Shown piece by piece: positions 5,972 to 12,589 of a DNA stretch of 12,589 nucleotides (its first letter is position 1; each line of letters begins with the position of its first letter). A program made the position numbers and the translations under genes. Source of the stretch: Polaribacter sp. (GTDB taxonomy: Bacteria; Bacteroidota; Bacteroidia; Flavobacteriales; Flavobacteriaceae); assembly GCA_029248845.1 (NCBI GenBank), contig JAQWIO010000144.1:1-12589 (forward strand), written 5' to 3'. The notes below the pieces were generated by a model, which worked only from the letters and a program-made list of their open reading frames with translations, searched no databases and was not told the DNA's origin.

Positions 5972-6487
5972 CTATTCTTTATACCAACTAGAATAATTTA
6001 CATAATTATCAGCAATTCTATGTATTTCTCCTGCGATGAGTTCTTGCGAAATATCCTTTACTTTTTTGGCTGGTACCCCAGCATAAATAGACCCACTAGC
6101 AACGTGCGTGTTTTTAGTAACAACTGCCCCTGCTGCTATGATTGTGTTAGATTCTATAACGCAATCGTCCATAATTATACTTCCCATACCTATTAAAACA
6201 TTATCGTGAATAGTACACCCATGAACCAATGCGTTATGACCTATTGAGACATTATTCCCAATATTTGTAGGTGATTTTTGATAAGTGGCATGGATTACTG
6301 CACCATCTTGAATATTGTCTTTATTGCCTATTTTTATGTAATGAACATCTCCCCGAATGACAGCATTAAACCAAATACTACACTCTTTTCCGAGTGAAAC
6401 TTCACCAACAATTGTAGCATTATCAGCAACATAACAGTCCTCTGGTATTTGAGGATGTTTTCCGTTTACAGATTTAATTATTTGCAT
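5972..6487 (-). CDS. Gamma-carbonic-anhydrase-like left-handed beta-helix protein (YrdA/PaaY type)
   Basis: A 171-residue hexapeptide-repeat protein of the gamma-carbonic anhydrase family, which forms trimers with a metal ion at the subunit interface. The three metal-ligand histidines are in place: H66 in VIHAT, and H84 and H89 in IGHNALVHG. The conserved R45-G-D47 (AVIRGDVHYI) and Q60-D61 (NIQDGAVIH) are also present. Repeats run from about residue 15 to 138, ending in AGVPAKKVKD, and a C-terminal helix follows to 171. Length is typical. It carries only a short loop between H66 and H84, as in YrdA/PaaY/CaiE relatives. Activity may therefore be carbonic anhydrase or something else; many relatives have no proven activity. 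It is a single gene with a 215-bp gap upstream. No clear promoter was found. Confidence 0.9.
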   Translation of the reverse strand: MQIIKSVNGKHPQIPEDCYVADNATIVGEVSLGKECSIWFNAVIRGDVHYIKIGNKDNIQDGAVIHATYQKSPTNIGNNVSIGHNALVHGCTIHDNVLIGMGSIIMDDCVIESNTIIAAGAVVTKNTHVASGSIYAGVPAKKVKDISQELIAGEIHRIADNYVNYSSWYKE

Positions 6488-6657
6488 TTTGATTGATTTA
6501 TTTCTTTAGGTTTTCTATCTTCTATAAACTACCTTAACAAAATGATATAAATCCTTTTTAAGATACTGAAATATACTTTTCAATTGTGAAATAGATAATT
6601 AGATTTTATTTTCTGAATTTGAATAGAGGTAGTAATAATGATAATTTAAAAATTTAA

Positions 6658-6689
6658 TTGAAATAAGTACCCGTTTAAATTTATTTCAA
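6658..6689 (-). terminator. AT-rich inverted repeat, possible terminator of the DUF2797 gene
   Basis: TTGAAATAA (6658-6666) and TTATTTCAA (6681-6689) are perfect 9-bp inverted repeats with a 14-nt loop, 13 nt past the DUF2797 stop on the minus strand. The sequence after the stem on that strand is TTAAATTTTTAAATT. The stem has only one G-C pair, so this could also be a protein-binding dyad or chance in AT-rich DNA. Confidence 0.35.
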
Positions 6690-6702
6690 GCTTTTATCTC
6701 AC

Positions 6703-7494
6703 TCATACATCTATGCTCACCACCAAGCCTTCATTGCTTCTAACATTGAATACCGTCTCATCTTCAAAAATCAAATATTGACCTTTTATACCAACTAATT
6801 TACCTTTGAACGAGGGTGTTTTTTGTAAATTTAAACTTTTTGGTTTTTCCGGGTATTTTTTCACAGGAAAATTTAAATTAGTTTCAGAATTGTTTTCAAT
6901 AAAATATTCTTTGGCCTCTTCAGGTATAAATTCTTTCAACTTTTCTCTCCACTCTAGCAAGCTAACATCATCAATATCATTCTTTAACATTTTGCGCCAA
7001 TTGGTCTTATCGGCAACATGATTTTTTAGTGCAACTTCTGTTATTCCTGCCAAATACCGGTTAGGAACTTCTACAATTTCTATCGCTTCATGCGCTCCTT
7101 GATCAATCCAACGTGTTGGCACCTGGGTTTTTCTTGTTACGCCAACTTTTACATTACTAGAATTGGCTAAATACACAATATGTGGTTGTAATTGGACTGC
7201 TTTTTCATACACTAAATCTCTATCTTCTATTCCTAAATGGGCTTTACTTAATTCTGGTCTCATAATCCAATCACCAGCATTAGGCGTATCAAAAAAGCAA
7301 GATTTGCAAAAACCTTGTCTATATATTTGCTTTTCTAAATGGCAATTTAAACACTCATAGGAAACAAAATTGATTGTTATTTCTTTGTTTAATAACTGAT
7401 TCATGTTTATAAAATCAGTCTTCATGTCTAAATAATACTGAATTTCTTTGGCATTTTCAGTCAGCATTTTTTTTAAGACCCCTTGATATTTCAT
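6703..7494 (-). CDS. DUF2797-family protein with zinc ribbon and GIY-YIG-like core
   Basis: A 263-residue DUF2797 protein. A four-cysteine zinc-ribbon-like site is visible: C48-x2-C51 and C63-x2-C66. The following core has VYLANSSNVKVGVTRKTQ (107-124), a TRWIDQGA segment (127-134) with R128, and E153 in a helix (AGITEVALKNH). This order resembles the GIY-YIG nuclease fold: a Y and K/Y-x-G pair, an Arg, and a helical Glu as metal ligand. The likeness is my reading, not an established result. The C-terminal 40 residues look like a small beta domain (GKLVGIKGQYLIFEDETVFNV, shown as 231-251). The gene is divergent from the GH3 gene with 82 nt between starts, an arrangement I recall as common in flavobacteria. 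The biological role is unknown. Confidence 0.85.
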   Translation of the reverse strand: MKYQGVLKKMLTENAKEIQYYLDMKTDFINMNQLLNKEITINFVSYECLNCHLEKQIYRQGFCKSCFFDTPNAGDWIMRPELSKAHLGIEDRDLVYEKAVQLQPHIVYLANSSNVKVGVTRKTQVPTRWIDQGAHEAIEIVEVPNRYLAGITEVALKNHVADKTNWRKMLKNDIDDVSLLEWREKLKEFIPEEAKEYFIENNSETNLNFPVKKYPEKPKSLNLQKTPSFKGKLVGIKGQYLIFEDETVFNVRSNEGLVVSIDV

Positions 7495-7533
7495 AGAAAT
7501 TATTTTACTATTTTTAGTTTTGGATTTAAAAGG

Positions 7534-7541
7534 TATCTTCG
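7534..7541 (+). promoter_or_regulatory. Weak candidate -7 box for the GH3 gene
   Basis: TATCTTCG matches TAnnTTTG at seven of eight positions and would start transcription near 7548, about 29 nt before the GH3 ATG. No TTG is found 17-23 nt upstream; the nearest TTTG (7519-7522) is only 11 nt away. Weak support. Confidence 0.3.
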
Positions 7542-7559
7542 TTTTATAATCGAACTACA

Positions 7560-7589
7560 CAAATTTACGAATTTCTATGGCGTTTCAAA
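7560..7589 (-). promoter_or_regulatory. Bacteroidota-type promoter for DUF2797, overlapping the GH3 start codon
   Basis: On the minus strand TTTG (7589-7586), an 18-nt spacer and TAAATTTG (7567-7560) match the Bacteroidota consensus. The predicted start near 7553 leaves about 59 nt before the DUF2797 ATG at 7494. The -33 box lies inside codons 4-5 of the divergent GH3 gene, and the spacer covers the GH3 ATG. Confidence 0.55.
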
Positions 7590-9085
7590 TTATCAATTCT
7601 ATAATTTCTTGGTTTTTAAAGAAGCGAAAGCATCAAATTGAATTGTTTTTAAAATATCCTGAAGATGTTCAAGACGAGTTGCTTCTAAAATTAATAAACA
7701 AAGCTAAAAACACGGAGTTTGGTAAAGAAAAAGGGTTTTCATTTATCAAAAATTTCACTGATTTCTCATTAAATGTTCCTATTCAGAAGTACGAAACTTT
7801 CGAACCTTTGATAGAAAGATGTAGAAGAGGAGAACAAAATTTATTTTGGCCAACAGATATAAAGTGGTTTGCAAAATCTAGTGGAACTACAAATGCGAAG
7901 AGTAAATTCATTCCTGTTTCTGATGATGCTTTAGAGTATTGCCATATGAAAGCGGGTAAAGACATGTTGTGTTTGTATATTAACAACAATGAAAACACAC
8001 AGCTTTTTACCGGTAAAAGTTTACGTTTAGGGGGAAGTTCAGATGTATATAAAGACAATAATTCCTATTTCGGTGACCTATCTGCAATTATCATAGAAAA
8101 CATGCCTTTATGGGCAGATTTTAGTTCTGCACCAAGTCAAGAAGTAGCTTTAATGAGTGAATGGGAGACTAAAATGGAAGCCATAATTGATGAAACTATT
8201 AATGAGGATATTACCAGTTTAGTTGGCGTACCAAGCTGGATGTTGGTATTATTAAACAGGGTGTTAGAAAGAACCGGAAAGGAGAATATTTTGGAAGTCT
8301 GGCCAAATTTAGAAGTCTATTTTCACGGAGGTGTAAACTTCAACCCATATCGAGAACAATATAAAAGAATCATTCCAAAAAAAGACTTTCATTATTATGA
8401 AACTTATAACGCATCTGAAGGGTTTTTTGCTATTCAAGATAGAAATAACTCTAAAGAACTTTTATTAATGCTAGATTATGGAATTTTCTATGAGTTTATT
8501 CCTATGTCAGATTACAAAGGAGAGAGTTCGAAAACAATCACAATTTCAAAGGTAAAAAAGGACATAGATTATGCCTTAGTAATTACGACAAATGGTGGTT
8601 TGTGGCGGTATTTAATTGGAGACACCATAAGATTTACTTCCTTACATCCTTACAGAATAAAAATTACAGGGAGAACAAAGCATTATATTAATGTTTTTGG
8701 TGAAGAATTAAACATCGAGAATGTAGAAGACGCATTAAAAATTACTTGTGAGAAAACCAAAGCCATAGTAAAAGAATATACGGTTGGTCCAATCTTTATG
8801 AAAGGAAAAAAGAAAGGAGGCCATGAATGGATCATTGAATTTGAAGAGGAGCCGGAGAGCTTATCTTATTTTACAGAAATATTAGACAATTCTTTAAAAG
8901 CGATCAACTCTGATTATGAAGCAAAAAGATATAAGGACATGACCTTAATGCCCCCTAAAATTCACAAGGCAAAAAAAGGGCTTTTTTATGTGTGGTTAAA
9001 GAAAAAAAATAAATTAGGTGGCCAAAATAAAGTTCCAAGATTATCTAATTTAAGAGGTTTTATTGAGGAACTTTTAGAGCTTTAA
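7577..9085 (+). CDS. GH3-family acyl-adenylating enzyme (acyl acid amido synthetase-like)
   Basis: A 502-residue member of the GH3 family (annotated 'GH3 auxin-responsive promoter'), an ANL-type adenylating fold. Plant GH3 enzymes activate a carboxylate with ATP and join it to an amino acid; the bacterial substrates are unknown to me. The three ATP/AMP motifs are visible: KSSGTTNAKSK (100-110), TYNASEGFF (276-284) and LWRYLIGDTIRF (342-353). They are followed by the hinge segment ITGRTKHYINVFGEEL (363-378) and a smaller C-terminal lobe (about 380-502). Length is at the lower end of the plant range and normal for bacterial members. Its ATG sits 82 nt from the divergent DUF2797 gene. Its stop is 2 nt from the stop of the convergent polyprenyl synthase gene, leaving no room for a terminator. 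Likely monocistronic. Confidence 0.9.
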   Translation: MAFQIINSIISWFLKKRKHQIELFLKYPEDVQDELLLKLINKAKNTEFGKEKGFSFIKNFTDFSLNVPIQKYETFEPLIERCRRGEQNLFWPTDIKWFAKSSGTTNAKSKFIPVSDDALEYCHMKAGKDMLCLYINNNENTQLFTGKSLRLGGSSDVYKDNNSYFGDLSAIIIENMPLWADFSSAPSQEVALMSEWETKMEAIIDETINEDITSLVGVPSWMLVLLNRVLERTGKENILEVWPNLEVYFHGGVNFNPYREQYKRIIPKKDFHYYETYNASEGFFAIQDRNNSKELLLMLDYGIFYEFIPMSDYKGESSKTITISKVKKDIDYALVITTNGGLWRYLIGDTIRFTSLHPYRIKITGRTKHYINVFGEELNIENVEDALKITCEKTKAIVKEYTVGPIFMKGKKKGGHEWIIEFEEEPESLSYFTEILDNSLKAINSDYEAKRYKDMTLMPPKIHKAKKGLFYVWLKKKNKLGGQNKVPRLSNLRGFIEELLEL

Positions 9086-9087
9086 AA

Positions 9088-10065
9088 CTAAACTTTTCTT
9101 GCTACAACATAGTCAATCATGGTTAACAAAGCGTCTTTATATCTAGACTTAGGATAGTTTTCTAAAATAGCCATCGCTTTTTTCTTATAATCATTCATTT
9201 TAGAAATAGCATACTCAATTCCACCACTTTTTTTAACAAAAGTAATTACTTCTTTTACACGTTTTTTATCTCTATTGTATTTTTTTATCGAGTTTATTAG
9301 CCAAGACTTTTCTTTGGAAGAACAAGTATTTAAAGCGTAAATTAAAGGCAAAGTCATTTTTTGTTCTTTGATATCTATTCCTGTAGGTTTTCCAATTTGT
9401 CCATCATAATAATCAAACAAATCATCTTTAATTTGAAAAGCAATGCCTATATATTCTCCAAATTTTCGCATCTGCTGCACAGTATCTTTATTTGCGCCGA
9501 CTGAAGCAGCACCAATACCACAACAAGCAGCAATTAAAGTGGCCGTTTTTTTTCGAATAATATCAAAATAAATATCTTCTGTAATATCTAATTTTCTTGC
9601 CTTTTCTATCTGAAGTAATTCGCCTTCGCTCATTTCACGAACTGCGATAGAAATTAGTTTTAGCAAATCAAAATCTTCATTATCTATTGATAACAATAAG
9701 CCTTTAGACAATAAAAAATCTCCAACTAGAACTGCAATTTTATTTTTCCAGAGTGCGTTTACAGAGAAAAACCCTCTTCTTCTATTACTGTCATCTACGA
9801 CATCATCATGAACTAAAGTTGCCGTGTGAATTAACTCAACAACAGAAGCTCCTCTGTAAGTTCGTTCATCAAAACCACCATCAGAGACCATTTTTGCAAC
9901 CAAAAAAACAAACATTGGTCGCATTTGCTTTCCTTTTCTCCGTACGATATAATAGGTGATTCTATTTAAAAGCGGAACTTTAGACAACATAAAATCTTTG
10001 AATTTCTCTTCAAAGAGTTCCATTTCTACTAATATGGGTTGTTTTATTTGCTCTACTAAATTCAT
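9088..10065 (-). CDS. Polyprenyl diphosphate synthase (trans-isoprenyl, IspB-like)
   Basis: A 325-residue trans-polyprenyl synthase, which adds isopentenyl diphosphate units to an allylic primer to make a long isoprenoid chain. The first aspartate-rich motif is HDDVVDDSNRRRG (86-98, DDxxD at 87-91). The second is KDDLFDYY (213-220, DDxxD at 214-218). The KGKQMRP segment (44-50) is the usual IPP-binding K/R-rich region. Small residues (A82, T83) stand 5 and 4 positions before the first motif, where bulky aromatics would limit chain length, so a long product is likely. In flavobacteria the main quinone is menaquinone-6, so a hexaprenyl-type chain for menaquinone is a reasonable inference. It lies 35 nt downstream of rlmN with no visible promoter or terminator between, so they probably share a transcript. 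Confidence 0.92.
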   Translation of the reverse strand: MNLVEQIKQPILVEMELFEEKFKDFMLSKVPLLNRITYYIVRRKGKQMRPMFVFLVAKMVSDGGFDERTYRGASVVELIHTATLVHDDVVDDSNRRRGFFSVNALWKNKIAVLVGDFLLSKGLLLSIDNEDFDLLKLISIAVREMSEGELLQIEKARKLDITEDIYFDIIRKKTATLIAACCGIGAASVGANKDTVQQMRKFGEYIGIAFQIKDDLFDYYDGQIGKPTGIDIKEQKMTLPLIYALNTCSSKEKSWLINSIKKYNRDKKRVKEVITFVKKSGGIEYAISKMNDYKKKAMAILENYPKSRYKDALLTMIDYVVARKV

Positions 10066-10100
10066 TTGAATTTTGAATATTAAAATTAAGAAATAATTTT

Positions 10101-11141
10101 TTAAGATTTATTTGCCAATTGCCCGCAAGCGGCATCAATATCTTTCCCTCTACTTCTTCTTACATTTATCGTAATATCATTCATTTCTAAATTAGAAATA
10201 TAATTATTTATTGAAGAGGAACTTGCTTGTTGAAACGCTCCATCATCAATAGGATTGTATTCTATTAAGTTCACTTTACAAGGAACTGCTTTACAAAAAT
10301 CTACCAGTGCTTTTATATCTTCTTTCCTATCATTAATTCCATCCCAAACAATATATTCATATGTAATTGCTCGTTTCGTTTTTTCATACCAATATTCTAA
10401 AGATTCTCTCAAATCTTTTAATGGAAAATTAGTATTAAATGGCATTATTGAAGTTCTAACTTCATCAATTGCTGAATGTAAAGAAACAGCTAAATTAAAT
10501 TTAACGTCTTCATCTGCCATCATTTTTATCATTTTTGGCACTCCAGATGTAGACACGGTTATTCTTTTTGATGACATTCCTAAACCTTCAGGAGATGTTA
10601 TCATTTCTATAGATTTGATAACGTTTTTATAGTTCATCAATGGCTCTCCCATTCCCATAAAAACAATATTTGTTAATTTATGATTAAAATAGAACCTACT
10701 TTGCTTATCAATAACAACAACTTGATCGTAAATTTCATCAGGATTTAAATTACGCATCCTTTTTAAACGAGAAGTTGCACAAAATTTGCAATCTAAACTA
10801 CACCCAACTTGACTTGAAACACAAGCTGTTGTTCTTTTCTCAGTAGGTATTAAGACAGATTCAACAATTAAACCATCGTGTAATCTTATGCCATTTTTTA
10901 TCGTTCCATCATTACTTTTTTGCATTGAATCAACCTTAATATGATTGATTACAAAGTTTGATTCTAACATTTCTCTAGTTTCTTTCGAAATGTTAGTCAT
11001 CGCCTCGAAAGAATGCAACGACTTACTCCAAAGCCATTCATAAACTTGATTCCCACGAAAGGCTTTATCTCCATTTTCTACAAAAAAATCACGTAATTGT
11101 TCTTTCGTTAACGCTCTTATGTCTTTCTTTTTTACTTCCAT
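10101..11141 (-). CDS. rlmN: RlmN, dual-specificity RNA (23S A2503 / tRNA A37) C2-methyltransferase
   Basis: A 346-residue radical-SAM RNA methyltransferase. RlmN puts a methyl group on C2 of adenosine 2503 in 23S rRNA and adenosine 37 in some tRNAs. The radical-SAM cluster motif C-x3-C-x2-C is C114, C118, C121 in GCSLDCKFC. The two catalytic cysteines of the family are also there: C107 (TTACVSS), seven residues before the cluster as C118 is in E. coli, and C339 in DAACGQL, the methyl-carrying residue (E. coli C355). The SAM-binding GMGEPL (163-168) is present. Everything needed for activity is intact and the length is normal. It follows queA after a 65-nt gap holding a hairpin terminator, so it may need its own promoter. 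A TATTTTTG at 11155-11148 (minus) lacks a -33 partner. Confidence 0.96.
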   Translation of the reverse strand: MEVKKKDIRALTKEQLRDFFVENGDKAFRGNQVYEWLWSKSLHSFEAMTNISKETREMLESNFVINHIKVDSMQKSNDGTIKNGIRLHDGLIVESVLIPTEKRTTACVSSQVGCSLDCKFCATSRLKRMRNLNPDEIYDQVVVIDKQSRFYFNHKLTNIVFMGMGEPLMNYKNVIKSIEMITSPEGLGMSSKRITVSTSGVPKMIKMMADEDVKFNLAVSLHSAIDEVRTSIMPFNTNFPLKDLRESLEYWYEKTKRAITYEYIVWDGINDRKEDIKALVDFCKAVPCKVNLIEYNPIDDGAFQQASSSSINNYISNLEMNDITINVRRSRGKDIDAACGQLANKS

Positions 11142-11147
11142 GTGTTA

Positions 11148-11184
11148 CAAAAATACAAAACCTCACAAGAAACTTGCGAGGTTT
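11148..11184 (-). terminator. Hairpin terminator between queA and rlmN
   Basis: On the minus strand AAACCTCGCAAG (11184-11173) and CTTGTGAGGTTT (11169-11158) form a 12-bp stem with a TTT loop, followed by TGTATTTTTG. The one non-Watson-Crick position is G-U in the minus-strand RNA but A/C on the plus strand, which fits selection for structure in the minus-strand transcript. It begins 22 nt after the queA stop. Confidence 0.75.
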
Positions 11185-11206
11185 GTAATATATCTAAATA
11201 CCAGCG

Positions 11207-12256
11207 TTATATAATTAACATTGCATCTCCATAAGTAGAGAATCTATATTTTTCTTTTATAGCTACTTTATATGCTTCCATTATAAAGTCATAACCCCCA
11301 AATGCTGCTGCTTGCATTAATAAAGTAGATTTCGGTGTATGAAGATTTGTAATCATACAATTTGCAATACTAAACTCATAAGGAGGAAAAATAAATTTAT
11401 TTGTCCACCCTTCAAACCCATTTAATTCCTGTTTCGAGGAAACTGAAGATTCTACCGTTCTCATTACTGTTGTACCAACAGAACATACTCTTCTTTTTTC
11501 AGCTTTTGCTTTGTTTATTTTACTTGCTGTAGCGTCTGAAATAGCAATTTGCTCAGAATCCATTTTATGCTTAGACAAGTCTTCTACTTCTACGGGACTA
11601 AATGTACCTAAACCAACATGCAAAGTAGTTTCTGCAAACTCGACTCCTTTTATCTCCAAACGTTTTATTAAATGTTTAGAAAAGTGCAAACCAGCACTAG
11701 GTGCTGCAACAGCGCCTTCATGCTTTGCATAAATAGTTTGATAACGTTCTTTATCTATATCTTCTACTTCTCTATTGATTGCCTTCGGTAATGGAGTTTG
11801 CCCTAGTTCTAGTAGTTTCGCTCTAAAAGCTTCGTAAGAGCCATCAAACAGGAAACGGAGCGTTCTTCCTCTGGAAGTTGTATTATCGATAACCTCAGCA
11901 ACCAAACTGTCATCTTCTCCAAAAAATAGCTTATTACCAATTCTAATTTTTCTTGCAGGATCTACCAAAACATCCCATAATCTGTTTTCAGCATTTAATT
12001 CTCTTAATAAGAAAACTTCAATTCTAGCACCTGTTTTTTCTTTATTACCAAACATTCTTGCTGGAAAAACTTTGGTATTGTTCAACGTTATAACGTCACC
12101 TTCATCAAAGTAATTTATAATGTCTTTAAAAAGCTTGTGCTCTATAGTACCCTCTTTTCTATTCAAAACCATTAAACGAGATTCGTCTCTGTGTTCTGTA
12201 GGATATTTAGCTAATAACTCTTCAGGTAATTCAAATTCAAAATGCGATAATTTCAT
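11207..12256 (-). CDS. queA: QueA, S-adenosylmethionine:tRNA ribosyltransferase-isomerase
   Basis: A 349-residue QueA (E. coli 356). It transfers and rearranges the ribose of S-adenosylmethionine onto 7-aminomethyl-7-deazaguanine at the tRNA wobble position, giving epoxyqueuosine in the queuosine pathway. Family blocks in order: LNNTKVFPARM (58-68), YAKHEGAVAAPSAGLHF (176-192), HVGLGTFSPV (213-222), GTTVMRTVES (261-270) and NLHTPKSTLLM (304-314). The C-terminus YRFSTYGDAMLII is also typical. No key block is missing. It starts 72 nt after the aroA stop and has its own well-formed promoter in that gap. A hairpin terminator follows it, so it may form a single-gene unit in an otherwise collinear run. 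Confidence 0.96.
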   Translation of the reverse strand: MKLSHFEFELPEELLAKYPTEHRDESRLMVLNRKEGTIEHKLFKDIINYFDEGDVITLNNTKVFPARMFGNKEKTGARIEVFLLRELNAENRLWDVLVDPARKIRIGNKLFFGEDDSLVAEVIDNTTSRGRTLRFLFDGSYEAFRAKLLELGQTPLPKAINREVEDIDKERYQTIYAKHEGAVAAPSAGLHFSKHLIKRLEIKGVEFAETTLHVGLGTFSPVEVEDLSKHKMDSEQIAISDATASKINKAKAEKRRVCSVGTTVMRTVESSVSSKQELNGFEGWTNKFIFPPYEFSIANCMITNLHTPKSTLLMQAAAFGGYDFIMEAYKVAIKEKYRFSTYGDAMLII

Positions 12257-12279
12257 ACGTATATTTCTTATAAAGAGCG

Positions 12280-12311
12280 CAAATATACGATATCGGAATA
12301 GGCGTTGTCAA
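12280..12311 (-). promoter_or_regulatory. Bacteroidota-type promoter for queA with a dyad over the -33 box
   Basis: On the minus strand TTGAC (12311-12307), a 19-nt spacer and TATATTTG (12287-12280) give TTG-N21-TAnnTTTG, a full match to the consensus. The predicted start near 12273 lies 17 nt before the queA ATG. The -33 TTGAC is one arm of a perfect inverted repeat GTCAA-N4-TTGAC (12307-12320). Confidence 0.72.
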
Positions 12312-12328
12312 GTGTTTGACTATTTAAT

Positions 12329-12589
12329 TTATAGATTCTGAATTTTAAACCCAATTTGCTGCATATCATCCCAAAACTTTTGATATGATTTTGTGACCAC
12401 TTCTGCATTTAAAATTTTAATAGGAACTTTTAATGCTAAAGGGGCAAAAGCCATTGCCATTCTATGATCATTATATGTTTTTATGGAGACATTCGGATTT
12501 ATTTCTGAAGACCTCTCTAAATGTAGACTTTTTTCTGTCACGGAAATTGCAGCTCCTAAATTAGTTAATTCTTCTTTCAAAGCTTCTAA
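12329..12589 (-). CDS. aroA: AroA, 3-phosphoshikimate 1-carboxyvinyltransferase (EPSP synthase), C-terminal 86 residues
   Basis: The window ends inside this gene, so only its last 86 residues are seen, beginning LEALKEELTNLGA. EPSP synthase joins phosphoenolpyruvate to shikimate 3-phosphate in the cytoplasmic shikimate pathway. The C-terminal signature TYNDHRMAMAFAPLAL (visible residues 38-53) includes the Arg that contacts phosphoenolpyruvate in the family. NAEVVTKSYQKFWDDM (61-76) holds the late conserved Lys. The TTG at 12580 is an internal leucine, not a start, because the frame stays open to the window edge. It is upstream of queA on the same strand; no clear terminator lies between, but queA has its own promoter. 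Confidence 0.93.
   Translation of the reverse strand, partial: LEALKEELTNLGAAISVTEKSLHLERSSEINPNVSIKTYNDHRMAMAFAPLALKVPIKILNAEVVTKSYQKFWDDMQQIGFKIQNL

Noticed and set aside
5954..6196. An 80-codon plus-strand reading frame
   Set aside because: It is antisense to the carbonic-anhydrase-like gene and partly inside the 79-bp element; composition is cysteine-rich nonsense with no domain.
10255..10632. A 125-codon plus-strand reading frame opposite rlmN
   Set aside because: It is the shadow of a gene with complete radical-SAM motifs; no start signal or domain supports it.
11148..11155. TATTTTTG on the minus strand as an rlmN promoter -7 box
   Set aside because: No TTG lies 17-23 nt upstream, it would give an almost leaderless message, and the bases are already explained as the T-rich tail of the queA terminator.
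12329..12580. An 83-residue protein starting at the TTG at 12580
   Set aside because: The frame stays open to the window edge (LEA precedes it) and the sequence is the C-terminus of EPSP synthase, so the TTG is an internal leucine.
1..12589. A defence system, phage or mobile gene cluster
   Set aside because: All complete genes belong to housekeeping or widely conserved flavobacterial families, and no integrase, transposase, toxin-antitoxin pair or compositional break was seen.

Overview
The window is a stretch of AT-rich bacterial chromosome (roughly one third G+C by eye) that reads as a member of the Flavobacteriaceae (Bacteroidota). Protein signatures that point there are the start of a DUF2480 protein, the long PurF-like amidotransferase next to a PfkB kinase, a DUF2797 gene divergent from a bacterial GH3 gene, and the aroA-queA-rlmN-polyprenyl synthase run. 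Four intergenic sites also fit the Bacteroidota sigma factor pattern (TTG or TTTG near -33, TAnnTTTG near -7), and Shine-Dalgarno sequences are mostly absent. The genus cannot be fixed from this window; a marine flavobacterium such as Polaribacter or Tenacibaculum would fit.

Layout. (1) Positions 1-840, minus strand: sufE, a DUF59/SufT-like gene and the first 19 codons of a DUF2480 gene, an iron-sulfur cluster assembly cluster. (2) 1019-3898, plus strand: a PfkB-family kinase and a long, divergent PurF-like protein, separated by a hairpin terminator or attenuator and closed by a strong terminator at 3929-3956. (3) 4055-6487, minus strand: an exported-N-terminus MscS-family channel and, upstream of it, a gamma-carbonic-anhydrase-like hexapeptide protein. 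Between them lies a 79-bp element with inverted termini (5888-5966). (4) 6703-9085: a divergent pair, DUF2797 (minus) and a GH3-family acyl-adenylating enzyme (plus), with the DUF2797 promoter apparently overlapping the start of GH3. (5) 9088-12589, minus strand: polyprenyl diphosphate synthase, rlmN, queA and the 3' end of aroA. GH3 and the polyprenyl synthase converge with stop codons 2 nt apart.

Functionally this is mostly housekeeping: Fe-S cluster maturation, purine-type chemistry, osmotic safety valve, quinone side-chain synthesis, and RNA modification (two SAM-dependent RNA-modifying enzymes side by side, RlmN itself needing an Fe-S cluster). No CRISPR array, insertion sequence, transposase, phage gene, tRNA or rRNA was seen. 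I found no clear new multi-gene system. The parts most worth a second look are the 79-bp element, the unusual active-site features of the PurF-like protein and its pairing with the kinase, and the two gene families of poorly known role (DUF2797, bacterial GH3). No gene-free stretch exceeds 300 bases; the longest is 5684-5971.
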